A stretch of DNA of 64,000 nucleotides, taken from positions 682,001 to 746,000 of the forward strand of contig NZ_AP022575.1 of NCBI RefSeq assembly GCF_010730055.1, written 5' to 3'. The stretch comes from Mycobacterium shinjukuense (lineage in GTDB: Bacteria > Actinomycetota > Actinomycetes > Mycobacteriales > Mycobacteriaceae). Position 1 is the first letter of the stretch, and the number at the start of each line of letters is the position of its first letter. Shown one piece after another: positions 1-7,510 of the stretch. The notes beneath the pieces are model-generated. The model did not search any database. It saw nothing but the letters and a program-made list of their open reading frames with translations, and was not told the DNA's origin. The position numbers were made by a program, and so were the translations under genes.

Positions 1-374
1 TGGTGCAGCTGACCCAACAGCGCGCAGATCAGTTGGCGGGCGCGCGAATCCGGGTCGGAACCTATCTCGCGGAGGAAAACGCGCTGCGGCTGCTGAACCT
101 GCGCCGCGCCGCCCGCAGCGTCGAAGGCGCGGGCCCGGGACCGGAGGGCAACGTCACCAAGCTGAAGCTGGCCGAGCACATGGTGGAGGGCGCGGCCATC
201 GCGGCGGCCCTGTTGGGGCCCGAGGTGGCGCTGGTCGACGGCCCCGGCGCGATGGCCGGCCGGATGGTCATGGGGGCTCGTGGCATGGCGATAGCGGGCG
301 GCACGTCGGAGGTGACCCGCAATCAGATCGCCGAGCGCATTCTCGGTATGCCGCGCGACCCGCTGCTGAATTAA
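1..374 (+). CDS. fadE22: Acyl-CoA dehydrogenase, C-terminal part (fadE22-like), 5' end outside window
   Basis: This is the last 120 or so codons of an acyl-CoA dehydrogenase; the rest lies upstream of the window. The family oxidises acyl-CoA to trans-2-enoyl-CoA with FAD, the first step of beta-oxidation, and passes electrons to electron transfer flavoprotein. What is visible is the C-terminal helical bundle, ending in the family's typical segment GGTSEVTRNQIAERILGMPR close to the stop. The family call is firm. The symbol rests on position: fadE22 (Rv3061c) is followed by a GntR gene and cyp136 in M. tuberculosis, and the same order is seen here, with the GntR gene decayed. Confidence 0.8.
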   Translation, partial: VQLTQQRADQLAGARIRVGTYLAEENALRLLNLRRAARSVEGAGPGPEGNVTKLKLAEHMVEGAAIAAALLGPEVALVDGPGAMAGRMVMGARGMAIAGGTSEVTRNQIAERILGMPRDPLLN

Positions 375-389
375 GGCCCGGCGCCGGCC

Positions 390-683
390 GACGACACCAT
401 CGCGCTCTACCTGCAGTACCGCGAGCCGAGCCGCGCAGACCTCCGCTGCGTCCGGCATGCCATCGAGACCGCGTGGCCGGCGTCATCCAACGCCGAGCCG
501 GAGATTATCGTGAACTGGCCCGCCGGCAGTGGTCGGTCACTGGGCGGCGGCGGCTCACCCGCCGCGACATCGTCGCCGTCGAACACGCTCACGTGCGGAT
601 CCTGGACGCGAGGGCGAACGATAGCTTGGGTCCGTTATCGCATCCGTCGCCAGCTCGACGTCGCCGCCTCCTGGTGGTCCTAA
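390..683 (+). pseudogene. Remnant of a GntR-family regulator (Rv3060c-like), C-terminal part only
   Basis: Between the fadE22 stop and the next gene there is no intact gene, but FadR-type (FCD) fragments of a GntR regulator can be read. One frame starting at 390 gives TIALYLQYREPSRADL followed by an RHAIET segment, as in the first FCD helices. A second frame, about 575-622, gives AVEHAHVRILDARAND, like the FCD motif EHxxILDAI. The first frame resumes and ends with RIRRQLDVAASWW and a stop at 681-683, a typical FCD C-terminus. At least two compensating indels and loss of the N-terminal DNA-binding part are needed to explain this. In M. tuberculosis a GntR gene sits in exactly this place. The fragments are short, so the reading is an inference. 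Confidence 0.55.
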
Positions 684-803
684 ACCGACGCGCCCGAATA
701 TTGTGCATGCGCATAGTGAAGGCCGATCTGGGGTATGTCGATATCCATAGCGATGGCCGGTCCACCGGGGTGCCGGCATCGTGACCCCAGCGGGAGCGCC
801 GAC

Positions 804-1775
804 ATGACCACGAGCACCGACGCCAAGCGACGAGGCTTCGTCCATTCCGCGCTCTTCTACCATTCCCAGCGGGAATACCTGAACTCGGTGGCGAGCTTCG
901 TCGCCGATGGCATGGCGGTGGACGAGCCGGCCCTGGTGGCGGTACCCGGCGATCGGTTGGCGTTGCTGCGCCCCGAGTTGTCGGCCGTGCGTGCGGGATC
1001 CACCGCAGAATTGCGGATGGTCGACATCACCGAGGTTGCCCGCAATCCGAGCAGGTTCCTGGCCATGGAAGCCGCCTTCGCCGCGAAATACTCTCACGGG
1101 CGGGTGCGGATTGTCAGTCAGCTCGTCTGGCCGGGCCGCAGCCCGGCCGAGTGTCTGGCCTGCGTCCAGCATGAAGCATTGGTCAACGGGGCGTTGGAGA
1201 CCATGAACGTGACGGGGCTGTGTCTCTACGACGCCGAACGGCTGGAGGAGCAGGCGCTGGCGGAGGCTCGCGCCACCCATCCGTTGTTGTGGAAATGCGG
1301 ATCGGCTCGACACAGTGCCGAGTATGCGCCGGATGAGGCGTTGGCGCGCTGCAACCAGCCGCTCCCGGCCAATCCGGGGGCCGTCACTTATGTGGTGCGC
1401 GCCAGCACGGATCTGCGTCCGGCCCGCTCGTTCGCCGTCGATTACGCGGGCTGGGTTGGGCTGTCGCCGGATGGTATCGGCGATCTGCAATTCATCGCCA
1501 GCGAACTGGCCACCAATAGCCTGCGGTACGCCGGTGGCGCCTGCCGGTTGGCCTTCTGGCGGCACGATGAGCATCTGGTCTGCGAGGCACGCGACAACGG
1601 ACGGCTCGATGATCCGCTGGCCGGACGTCAACAGCCGGGCGTCAGCGCCACCGCGAGCCGCGGACTGTTTCTGGTCAACGCCATGGCGGATTTGGTCCGC
1701 ACCCACACCACGGCGGACGGCACAACCATCCAGGCCTACCTTCGGCTCGATCCGTCGCGGGGCCAGACCGGGTGA
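804..1775 (+). CDS. MEDS-domain / HATPase_c two-domain sensor (anti-sigma-like kinase)
   Basis: This 323-residue protein has two modules. Residues about 10-170 resemble the MEDS (DcmR sensory) domain, starting GFVHSALFYHSQREYL. Residues about 210-320 are a GHKL ATPase-like domain of the serine kinase/anti-sigma type, with an N-box ASELATNSLRY near residue 232, a G1-like EARDNGRLDDP and a G2-like SRGLFLVNAMADL. No histidine phosphoacceptor domain or membrane segment is seen, so it is probably a soluble switch protein that binds or phosphorylates a partner. No sigma factor or antagonist is adjacent. The ATG is preceded by GGGAG. In M. tuberculosis I know of no such gene between fadE22 and cyp136, so it looks inserted. 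Confidence 0.7.
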   Translation: MTTSTDAKRRGFVHSALFYHSQREYLNSVASFVADGMAVDEPALVAVPGDRLALLRPELSAVRAGSTAELRMVDITEVARNPSRFLAMEAAFAAKYSHGRVRIVSQLVWPGRSPAECLACVQHEALVNGALETMNVTGLCLYDAERLEEQALAEARATHPLLWKCGSARHSAEYAPDEALARCNQPLPANPGAVTYVVRASTDLRPARSFAVDYAGWVGLSPDGIGDLQFIASELATNSLRYAGGACRLAFWRHDEHLVCEARDNGRLDDPLAGRQQPGVSATASRGLFLVNAMADLVRTHTTADGTTIQAYLRLDPSRGQTG

Positions 1776-1855
1776 CGGCTGGAGCGGGGTGAAGTGCGCC
1801 TAGCGGGCCATTGAGCGGTACATCACCGGCCCGGACGGCGCCTCGCCCACGGCAG

Positions 1856-1984
1856 CTACCGTCCCACCTCCTGCCCAGGGCCGGGTGTCGGAGTTCCCGG
1901 GATTGTGCAGCCCGCTGCGAACACTGCAAACGCGGCTACCAGCGCAGCTGCCACCAACCGAAATGTCTTGCTCTTCGCGCTCAT
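1856..1984 (-). CDS. Tiny putative lipoprotein, 42 aa (paralogue of the next one)
   Basis: A short reading frame of 42 codons starts with MSAKSKTFRLVAAALVAA and has a positively charged n-region, a hydrophobic stretch and the lipobox FAAGC with cysteine at residue 26. The mature part is only 17 residues, rich in Pro, Gly and Thr (CTIPGTPTPGPGQ). An AAAGG lies 12 nt upstream of the ATG. The reason to believe it is the neighbour at 2085-2267 on the same strand, which has the same start (MSA), the same charge pattern, a lipobox and a similar Pro/Gly-rich tail. The function is unknown. It is below the usual gene-calling size and may be missing from automatic annotations. Confidence 0.6.
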   Translation of the reverse strand: MSAKSKTFRLVAAALVAAFAVFAAGCTIPGTPTPGPGQEVGR

Positions 1985-2084
1985 GGTTCGTCGTGCCTTT
2001 CTGTGCGGTATCTATGTGTGGTCACCAATTAAGCAGCCCGGCTGCGATGCCAGGTGTGTATGAGTTTTCAGCGCGACGGCCTGG

Positions 2085-2267
2085 CTAGGCACCGGTGTGC
2101 AGGGGCGCCACGCTGGTGACTCCCGGTGCTGGCATGGCGGGGACTTCACCTCCGCCGGGCACGCGTTGGGTCGCGCAGCCCGCGGCCAACACCGCGAAGA
2201 TCGCAGCCAGCACCACGACCACCGTCCGAATAGCCTGTATCGTCCTGCTCGTTTTCCTTGCGCTCAT
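2085..2267 (-). CDS. Small putative lipoprotein, 60 aa
   Basis: The protein starts MSARKTSRTIQAIRTVVVV, continues with a hydrophobic segment and the lipobox LAAGC, and ends in a 30-residue Pro/Gly/Val-rich mature tail. Prolipoprotein processing (Lgt, LspA) would anchor it to the outer face of the plasma membrane. The chosen ATG has AAAGG about 9 nt upstream. A longer frame extends 24 codons upstream but would put an Arg-rich stretch before the signal peptide. It lies 100 bp upstream of the 42-residue paralogue, and the two may be one transcript. No domain is recognised and the function is unknown. Confidence 0.65.
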   Translation of the reverse strand: MSARKTSRTIQAIRTVVVVLAAIFAVLAAGCATQRVPGGGEVPAMPAPGVTSVAPLHTGA

Positions 2268-2505
2268 CGATTGCGCCTTTCGATTGCTGGACCACATTCC
2301 TCGTCGGCGATTTCCACCGCGCACACATGCTATCGCCACTGTCTGGGACGCCGGGTCGTTTTGACGCTTGCGCCAGTATTGCGATCCCAGGTGCCGAACT
2401 GAGCTTGCGTTGCCGTCGCAAGGAGTCCAATTTCACCGCTCGTGCGTCGGTCGCCCCTGCTGACTAAAGAAGACCGGCACTTCGACCAAGCGGGCGAAAT
2501 GGCGA

Positions 2506-3984
2506 TCACAGCGGGCGCAGGACGATCGGCATGCCGTCCATCGGCACGGGCATTCCGCCGTAGTCCCAGCGCGCGTGGTAATCCGGCCGGGGGAGTTCCA
2601 GCCGGTAACGGCGCAGCAGCCGGTGCAGGATCGTCTTGATCTCCAACTGGCCGAACACCATCCCAATGCACTTGTGCGCGCCGCCGCCGAACGGTGTGAA
2701 CGCATAGCGGTGCCGCTTGTGTTCGTTGCGTGGCTCGGTGAACCGTTCCGGGTCGAATTCCATCGGGTCCGTCCAGATTTCCGGCAGCCGATGGTTCATC
2801 CCGGGATAGGCGATGACGTTGGTGCCCTTGGGCAGGTAGTAGCCCAACAGCTCGGTGTCGCGGACGGTCTGCCGCATCGCCCATTGGACGGGCGTCACCA
2901 ACCGGATCGACTCGTTCATCACCAGCTCCAGCGACTCCAGCTTCTCCAGCGATTCGATGTCGACCGGCCCGTCGCCCAGGCGATCCGATTCGTCACGGCA
3001 GCGTTGCTGCCACTCCGGGTGGGCGGCCAGGTGGTAGGCCATGGTGGTGGCCGTCGACGTCGAGGTGTCGTGGGCGGCCATCATCAAAAAGATCATGTGG
3101 TTGACGATGTCTTCGTCGGAGAACCGGTTGCCGTCCTCGTCCTCGGTCTGGCACAACACCGTCAGCAGATCGTTGCCGTCCTTGCCACGGCGCTCCTGGA
3201 CGCGTTGCTCGAAGTAGTGCTCCAGCAGCGCGCGCGCCCGCAGCCCGCGCCACCAGGTCAACGGCGGCACGCTGGTGCGTATCACCGCGTTGCCGGCGCG
3301 GGTCGTGGTGGTGAAGGCTTTGTTCACCCTGGTGACCAGCTCATGGTCGGTGCCGGGTTCATGGCCCATGAACACCATCGAGGCGATGTTCAGCGTGAGC
3401 TTCTTCATCGCCGGATACAGCAGGAAGCGCGCGTCGTTGGCCACCCAGTCGGAGCTGATCACCTGCGAGACGACGTGGTCCATGTGTTCGACGTAGCCGA
3501 TCAACCGGGACCGGACGAACGCCTCTTGCATGATCCGCCGATGAAACAGGTGCTCGTCGAAGTCGAGCAGCATCAGCCCGCGGCGAAAGAACGGCCCGAT
3601 CACCGGGACCCAGCCCTGCTGCGAGTAGTCCTTGTTGCGGTTGGAGTAGATGACCTGCGCGGCGTCCGGGCCCAGCGCAGCGACGGCGGGCAGCACCGGC
3701 GAGTCCCCGAAGATCAGCGGCCCCTGGGTGTGGTACAGGAAGAGCAGATAATCCGGTCCGCCGCGCAGCATCTCGATCATGTGCCCGAGGATCGGCAGCC
3801 CGGCGTCGCCCACCACCGGCTTGAGCCCGCTGCCCGGGGGCGGCTCGGCGAGCTTTTTCTCCGGGAACTTGGTGTTCAGCAGCCGGTGTTCCAGCCAACC
3901 CAGGCCGGGGAAGTTATTGAACGACGGGGTGAACCGGCGCTTGGCCCGGTCAAGAAGGTATGCGGGAGTGCTGATCGTCGCCAT
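2506..3984 (-). CDS. cyp136: Cytochrome P450 CYP136
   Basis: This 492-residue P450 has all core motifs: an I-helix oxygen-activation segment MMAAHDTSTST near residue 300, the K-helix ESIR near 358 and the heme-ligand loop FTPFGGGAHKCIG with Cys about 437. It would use a ferredoxin/reductase pair to hydroxylate a hydrophobic substrate, which is not known. An AAGGAG ribosome-binding site precedes the ATG. It is divergent from a TetR gene 120 bp away, with a TTGAC/GTCAA palindrome between them, so local repression is likely. Sequence and order (TetR, SDR, dinB2 downstream) match Rv3059. The family assignment is strong; the CYP number rests on remembered similarity. Confidence 0.88.
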   Translation of the reverse strand: MATISTPAYLLDRAKRRFTPSFNNFPGLGWLEHRLLNTKFPEKKLAEPPPGSGLKPVVGDAGLPILGHMIEMLRGGPDYLLFLYHTQGPLIFGDSPVLPAVAALGPDAAQVIYSNRNKDYSQQGWVPVIGPFFRRGLMLLDFDEHLFHRRIMQEAFVRSRLIGYVEHMDHVVSQVISSDWVANDARFLLYPAMKKLTLNIASMVFMGHEPGTDHELVTRVNKAFTTTTRAGNAVIRTSVPPLTWWRGLRARALLEHYFEQRVQERRGKDGNDLLTVLCQTEDEDGNRFSDEDIVNHMIFLMMAAHDTSTSTATTMAYHLAAHPEWQQRCRDESDRLGDGPVDIESLEKLESLELVMNESIRLVTPVQWAMRQTVRDTELLGYYLPKGTNVIAYPGMNHRLPEIWTDPMEFDPERFTEPRNEHKRHRYAFTPFGGGAHKCIGMVFGQLEIKTILHRLLRRYRLELPRPDYHARWDYGGMPVPMDGMPIVLRPL

Positions 3985-4042
3985 CGACGGGGCTCCTTAC
4001 CGGTGGTGGCGGCCGCCACTAGCCATTATCCTTCGGACCGAG

Positions 4043-4056
4043 TTGACGACTGTCAA
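4043..4056. promoter_or_regulatory. Candidate TetR operator between cyp136 and its divergent regulator
   Basis: TTGAC-gact-GTCAA is a perfect inverted repeat with 5-bp arms in the 120-bp divergent space, about 60 bp upstream of cyp136 and 50 bp upstream of the TetR gene. Location and symmetry suit an operator for the adjacent TetR protein; binding is inferred. Confidence 0.45.
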
Positions 4057-4104
4057 GTTTCGTTTTGGAGCGGCTTGGTGCAAGGTTCGGGGTGTGATCA
4101 CACG

Positions 4105-4755
4105 GTGAACGGCCACGCCGCCAACGACGAGCGGACCGCGCCGGCATTGCGGCGGCGCGGTGACAAGCATCGGCAAGCGATCGTGCGGGCGGTGCGTGAG
4201 CTGCTGCAGGAAAGACCGTTCGCGGAGCTGTCGGTGAGCGCCATCAGCCTGCGGGCCGGTATCGCCCGCTCGGGCTTCTACTTCTACTTCGATTCCAAAT
4301 ACTCGGTGCTCGCCCAGATCCTGGCCGAGGCCACCGAAGAGCTCGAAGAACTCACGCATTTTTTCGCGCCCCGGCGACCGGGCGAGTCGCCCGAGGAGTT
4401 CGCCAAGCGGATGGTCGGCAGCGCCGCCGCCGTCTACACACACAACGACCCGGTGATGACGGCCTGCAACGCGGCCCGCCACACCGACATCGAGATCCGC
4501 GACATCCTCGAGCGGCAGTTCGAGGGGGTGCTGCGTCAGCTCGTCGCCGTCGTCGACGCCGAGAGGAGGGCCGGGACCGCGCACCCCATCAGCGACGATC
4601 TCCCCACGCTGATCCGCACCCTGGCGGCCACCACCGCGCTGGTGCTGACCGGCGACCCGCTGTTCGTCGGCCGGGACGGTGACCCCGAGCGCCGGGTGCG
4701 GGTGCTCGAACGGCTGTGGCTAGCCGCCCTGTGGGGTGGCCGGGGCGGGGCCTGA
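4105..4755 (+). CDS. TetR-family transcriptional regulator (Rv3058c-like)
   Basis: The N-terminal 70 residues form a TetR DNA-binding domain: helix-turn-helix SVSAISLRAGIARSGFYFYF, ending in the usual FYxYFxSK turn. The rest is a helical ligand-binding and dimerisation domain with no recognisable ligand. I chose the GTG at 4105 because it gives a normal N-terminal arm of about 17 residues before the first helix; the frame stays open far upstream only because it is antisense to cyp136. It is divergent from cyp136 and 50 bp upstream of an SDR gene in the same orientation, and may control both. Confidence 0.85.
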   Translation: MNGHAANDERTAPALRRRGDKHRQAIVRAVRELLQERPFAELSVSAISLRAGIARSGFYFYFDSKYSVLAQILAEATEELEELTHFFAPRRPGESPEEFAKRMVGSAAAVYTHNDPVMTACNAARHTDIEIRDILERQFEGVLRQLVAVVDAERRAGTAHPISDDLPTLIRTLAATTALVLTGDPLFVGRDGDPERRVRVLERLWLAALWGGRGGA

Positions 4756-4791
4756 GGTTTGGGGCCGCTCCGGCCAAGGCGTTACCGCCGG

Positions 4792-4797
4792 TATCGT
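4792..4797 (+). promoter_or_regulatory. -10 hexamer TATCGT, leaderless start of the SDR gene
   Basis: TATCGT ends 7 nt before the ATG at 4805, the usual spacing for a leaderless mycobacterial transcript. No good ribosome-binding site is present. Confidence 0.5.
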
Positions 4798-4804
4798 CAC
4801 GGAC

Positions 4805-5686
4805 ATGGCGCGGATGGGGTCGCGACGGTATTTCGCGGGTAAGCGGTGCTTGGTCACCGGAGCGGCCAGCGGGATCGGCCGGGCCACCGCGTTGCGGCTG
4901 GCCGCGCGGGGGGCCGAGCTCTACCTGACCGATCGCGACGCCGAGGGGTTGGCGCTCACCGTGGCCGACGCCGGCGCGCTCGGCGCCCGGGTGGCGGAGC
5001 ATCGGGCGTTGGACATCTCCGACTACGACCAGGTGGCGGCGTTCGCGGCCGACATTCACAGCCGCCATCCCAGCATGGACGTGGTGATGAACATCGCCGG
5101 CGTTGCCGCGTGGGGAACCGTCGACCGGCTCACCCACGAGCAGTGGAGCAGCACCGTCGCGATCAATCTGATGGGTCCGATCCACGTCATCGAGACGTTC
5201 GTCCCGCCAATGGTGGCGGCCGGCCGGGGTGGGCATCTGGTCAATGTGTCCTCGGCGGCCGGGCTCGTTGCTCTGCCCTGGCATGCGGCCTACAGCGCCA
5301 GCAAGTACGGGTTGCGCGGGTTGTCCGAGGTGTTGCGCTTCGACCTGGATCGGCACCGCATCGGGGTGTCGGTGGTGGTGCCGGGCGCGGTGAAGACCCC
5401 GCTGGTCAACACCGTGCAGATCGCCGGCGTCGACCGTGACCACCCCAAGGTGAGTCGTTGGATCGACCGGTTCAGCGGCCATGCCGTGTCGCCGGAAACA
5501 GCCGCCGAAAAGATCCTGGCCGGGGTCGCCAAGAATAGATACCTGATCTACACCTCGGCCGATATCCGGGCGCTGTATGCGTTCAAGCGTTTGGCCTGGT
5601 GGCCGTACAGCCTGGTGATGCGCCGGGTCAACGTCTTTTTCACGCACGCGCTTCGGCCCGAGCCGTTACGCCCCGGTGGCGCGTGA
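4805..5686 (+). CDS. Short-chain dehydrogenase/reductase (Rv3057c-like)
   Basis: This is a classical SDR of 293 residues. It shows the nucleotide-binding TGAASGIG motif near residue 18, the structural NIAG motif near residue 98 and the catalytic YSASK motif near residue 163, with a Ser (NVSSAAG) upstream. It should oxidise or reduce a lipophilic alcohol or ketone with NAD(P)(H). The C-terminal 40 residues are basic and aromatic and may touch the membrane. It lies 49 bp downstream of the TetR gene and has its own leaderless-type -10 signal. The neighbouring P450 suggests a shared oxidative pathway, but the substrate is unknown. Confidence 0.85.
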   Translation: MARMGSRRYFAGKRCLVTGAASGIGRATALRLAARGAELYLTDRDAEGLALTVADAGALGARVAEHRALDISDYDQVAAFAADIHSRHPSMDVVMNIAGVAAWGTVDRLTHEQWSSTVAINLMGPIHVIETFVPPMVAAGRGGHLVNVSSAAGLVALPWHAAYSASKYGLRGLSEVLRFDLDRHRIGVSVVVPGAVKTPLVNTVQIAGVDRDHPKVSRWIDRFSGHAVSPETAAEKILAGVAKNRYLIYTSADIRALYAFKRLAWWPYSLVMRRVNVFFTHALRPEPLRPGGA

Positions 5687-5745
5687 ATCAAGATGAGGCC
5701 GCCGCACCGCCGACGGTGTAGCCGAAGCCCGTGGGCAGCCTAAGC

Positions 5746-6810
5746 TTAGGCCAGTTCAAGCCGCACCCCGAGCAGCCGCACCGGCCGGTCCAGCTCGAAC
5801 AGGTCCAACACGCGCAGGGCGGCCGCGGTGATGACGTCGGGATCGGTGCTGGGCGCGTCCAGCTTGCGGATCTTGGTGCGGGTGAAAAACGTTGCGGTAC
5901 GCACGGTTACCGCCACCCGGGTGACGATTCGCGACGAAGCCACCACGTCGTCCAGCGTTCGTTGCGCCAATTCCGTTACCGCCGCGTCCATCTCGGCTCG
6001 GGAGGTGAGGTCGCGCGGATAGGTGACGACGTGGCTGCGCGACCGCGGAACCCAGGGCTCGGCGCTGACTTCGGCATCACCGCCGCCATTGGCCAGCAGC
6101 AACAGCCATACCGTGGTTCGCGGCCCAAACGTCGGCGTCAACAACTCCGAATCGCTGTGCGCCAGTTGAGAAACGGTGTGGATCCCAAGACCGGCAAGCT
6201 TTTTCGCGGTCTTTGGCCCCACGCTCCACAGGGCGTCGACGGCCCGGTCGCCCATCACGGCCATCCAGTTGGCGTCGGTGAGCTGGTAGCTGCCAGCCGG
6301 CTTCGCGAAGCCGGTGGCGACCTTGGCGCGTTGCTTGTTGTCGCTGATGCCGATCGAGCACGACAGCCCGGTCTGGGCCACGACGAGGTTTCGGATCTGG
6401 TCGGCGACCTCGGTGGGATCGATCGGATCGTCGGGAGCACCGGACGGCACGGCCAAATAAGCCTCGTCCCAGCCCCACACCTCGACCCGATAACCCAGAT
6501 CGCGCAGCAACGTCATCACCTGGTTGGATGCCGCGTCGTAGGCGGCCGGATCCGACGGCAGGAAGGTGGCCTCGGGGCAGCGTCGGGCCGCGGTTCGTAG
6601 CGGCATGCCCGCGCGCACACCGTATTCGCGGGCCTCATAGGAGGCGCAGGTGACGACCTTGCGTGGTTCGCGCGGATCACCGTTGCCGCCGACGATGACG
6701 GGCAGGCCGGCCAGCTCGGGGTGGCGGCGCAGTTCGACCGAGGCCAGGAACTGGTCGAGGTCGACGTGCAGGATCCACGTCGGTGTTGGCGCGGTCACTC
6801 CGGTGTTCAC
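5746..6810 (-). CDS. dinB2: Y-family DNA polymerase DinB2 (DinP)
   Basis: This translesion polymerase of about 354 residues has the catalytic motifs HVDLDQFLASVE (Asp17) and WGWDEAYL, followed by thumb and little-finger regions. It would copy past lesions with low fidelity. The steric-gate position, five residues after the first catalytic Asp, is Leu (Leu22) rather than Tyr or Phe, as in other mycobacterial DinB2 proteins, which are known to use ribonucleotides readily. I chose the GTG at 6810, which overlaps the TetR stop by 4 bp (GTGA) and suggests translational coupling; an ATG at 6843 is also possible. No C-terminal beta-clamp motif is evident. It matches Rv3056. Confidence 0.88.
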   Translation of the reverse strand: MNTGVTAPTPTWILHVDLDQFLASVELRRHPELAGLPVIVGGNGDPREPRKVVTCASYEAREYGVRAGMPLRTAARRCPEATFLPSDPAAYDAASNQVMTLLRDLGYRVEVWGWDEAYLAVPSGAPDDPIDPTEVADQIRNLVVAQTGLSCSIGISDNKQRAKVATGFAKPAGSYQLTDANWMAVMGDRAVDALWSVGPKTAKKLAGLGIHTVSQLAHSDSELLTPTFGPRTTVWLLLLANGGGDAEVSAEPWVPRSRSHVVTYPRDLTSRAEMDAAVTELAQRTLDDVVASSRIVTRVAVTVRTATFFTRTKIRKLDAPSTDPDVITAAALRVLDLFELDRPVRLLGVRLELA

Positions 6811-7421
6811 CGTCCGCACAGCTTGCGCGCCAGGCTTTCCCATGCGTCCCCCAATGTTTGCAGGGTATGGCCGGCGTCGGTGAGTTGATGCTCGACGTAG
6901 TCGGCATCGAGCAGCGCCAGCAGCGCGTCGGTCTGGACATCCAGATCACCGGTGGTCCGCGCCGCGGCCAGCAGCACCCGCACGTGGGTGCGCTGCACCG
7001 CGGCGGGCGCGCCGCGTCGGGTGCGCGGATCGCGGTTGGCCGCCGACAACAGTTGGTGGTGGGCGTGCACGAAGCGCATCCGCTCTCGGCCGAACGCGAC
7101 CAGCCGATCCAGCGGCGGCGCGTCGGGTCCCAACGGCGGCGGGCCGAACAGAAAGGCCTGCTGGCTGGCTCGTTCGTCCTCGTCGAGCAGCACCATCATC
7201 AGGCCGGCCCGGCTGCCGAACCGGCGAAACAGCGTGCCCTTGCCGACGCCGGCGGCGGCGGCGACATCGTCCATGGTGACGGCGCCCGCGCCGCGCTGGG
7301 CGATCAGGCGGCGCGCCGCGGCCAGCAACAACGCGCGGTTGCGCGCCGCGTCGCCTCGCTCGGATGGGGGCTGTTGAGCAGCGGAGACGGGCACCGCGCC
7401 CGGCCGCTCGGCACCGCTCAC
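6807..7421 (-). CDS. TetR-family regulator (Rv3055-like) coupled to dinB2
   Basis: The protein of 204 residues starts with a short arm, then a TetR DNA-binding domain with helix-turn-helix VTMDDVAAAAGVGKGTLFRRF. The C-terminal part resembles the TetR_C groups found beside flavin reductases. The GTG at 7421 is preceded by the -10 hexamer TACAGT at leaderless spacing; a longer frame reaches 7478. It overlaps dinB2 by 4 bp and is divergent from an NAD(P)H:FMN reductase gene. A GGACC/GGTCC palindrome lies between the two, so it probably represses itself, dinB2 and the reductase. Confidence 0.82.
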   Translation of the reverse strand: MSGAERPGAVPVSAAQQPPSERGDAARNRALLLAAARRLIAQRGAGAVTMDDVAAAAGVGKGTLFRRFGSRAGLMMVLLDEDERASQQAFLFGPPPLGPDAPPLDRLVAFGRERMRFVHAHHQLLSAANRDPRTRRGAPAAVQRTHVRVLLAAARTTGDLDVQTDALLALLDADYVEHQLTDAGHTLQTLGDAWESLARKLCGR

Positions 7422-7427
7422 ACCAGC

Positions 7428-7433
7428 ACTGTA
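7428..7433 (-). promoter_or_regulatory. -10 hexamer TACAGT, leaderless start of the TetR gene
   Basis: On the minus strand TACAGT ends 6 nt before the GTG at 7421. The palindrome at 7452-7463 would sit near the -35 region of this promoter. Confidence 0.5.
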
Positions 7434-7451
7434 GCGCGGTCGGAATAAATT

Positions 7452-7463
7452 GGACCGTGGTCC
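7452..7463. promoter_or_regulatory. Candidate operator GGACC-GT-GGTCC
   Basis: This is a perfect 12-bp palindrome in the divergent space between the TetR gene and the FMN reductase gene. It overlaps the expected -35 region of the TetR promoter and lies about 48 bp upstream of the reductase start, which fits joint autoregulation. Binding is inferred. Confidence 0.5.
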
Positions 7464-7510
7464 GGTTTGCCCGTGCAAGGATGGAGACCAAGGACCGAAG
7501 GGAACAGGAC

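Noticed and set aside
2575..4100. A long plus-strand frame reading into the TetR gene
   Set aside because: It is antisense to all of cyp136, has mirrored composition (His, Val, Gln, Asp-rich) and no family resemblance. The TetR homology begins at 4105.
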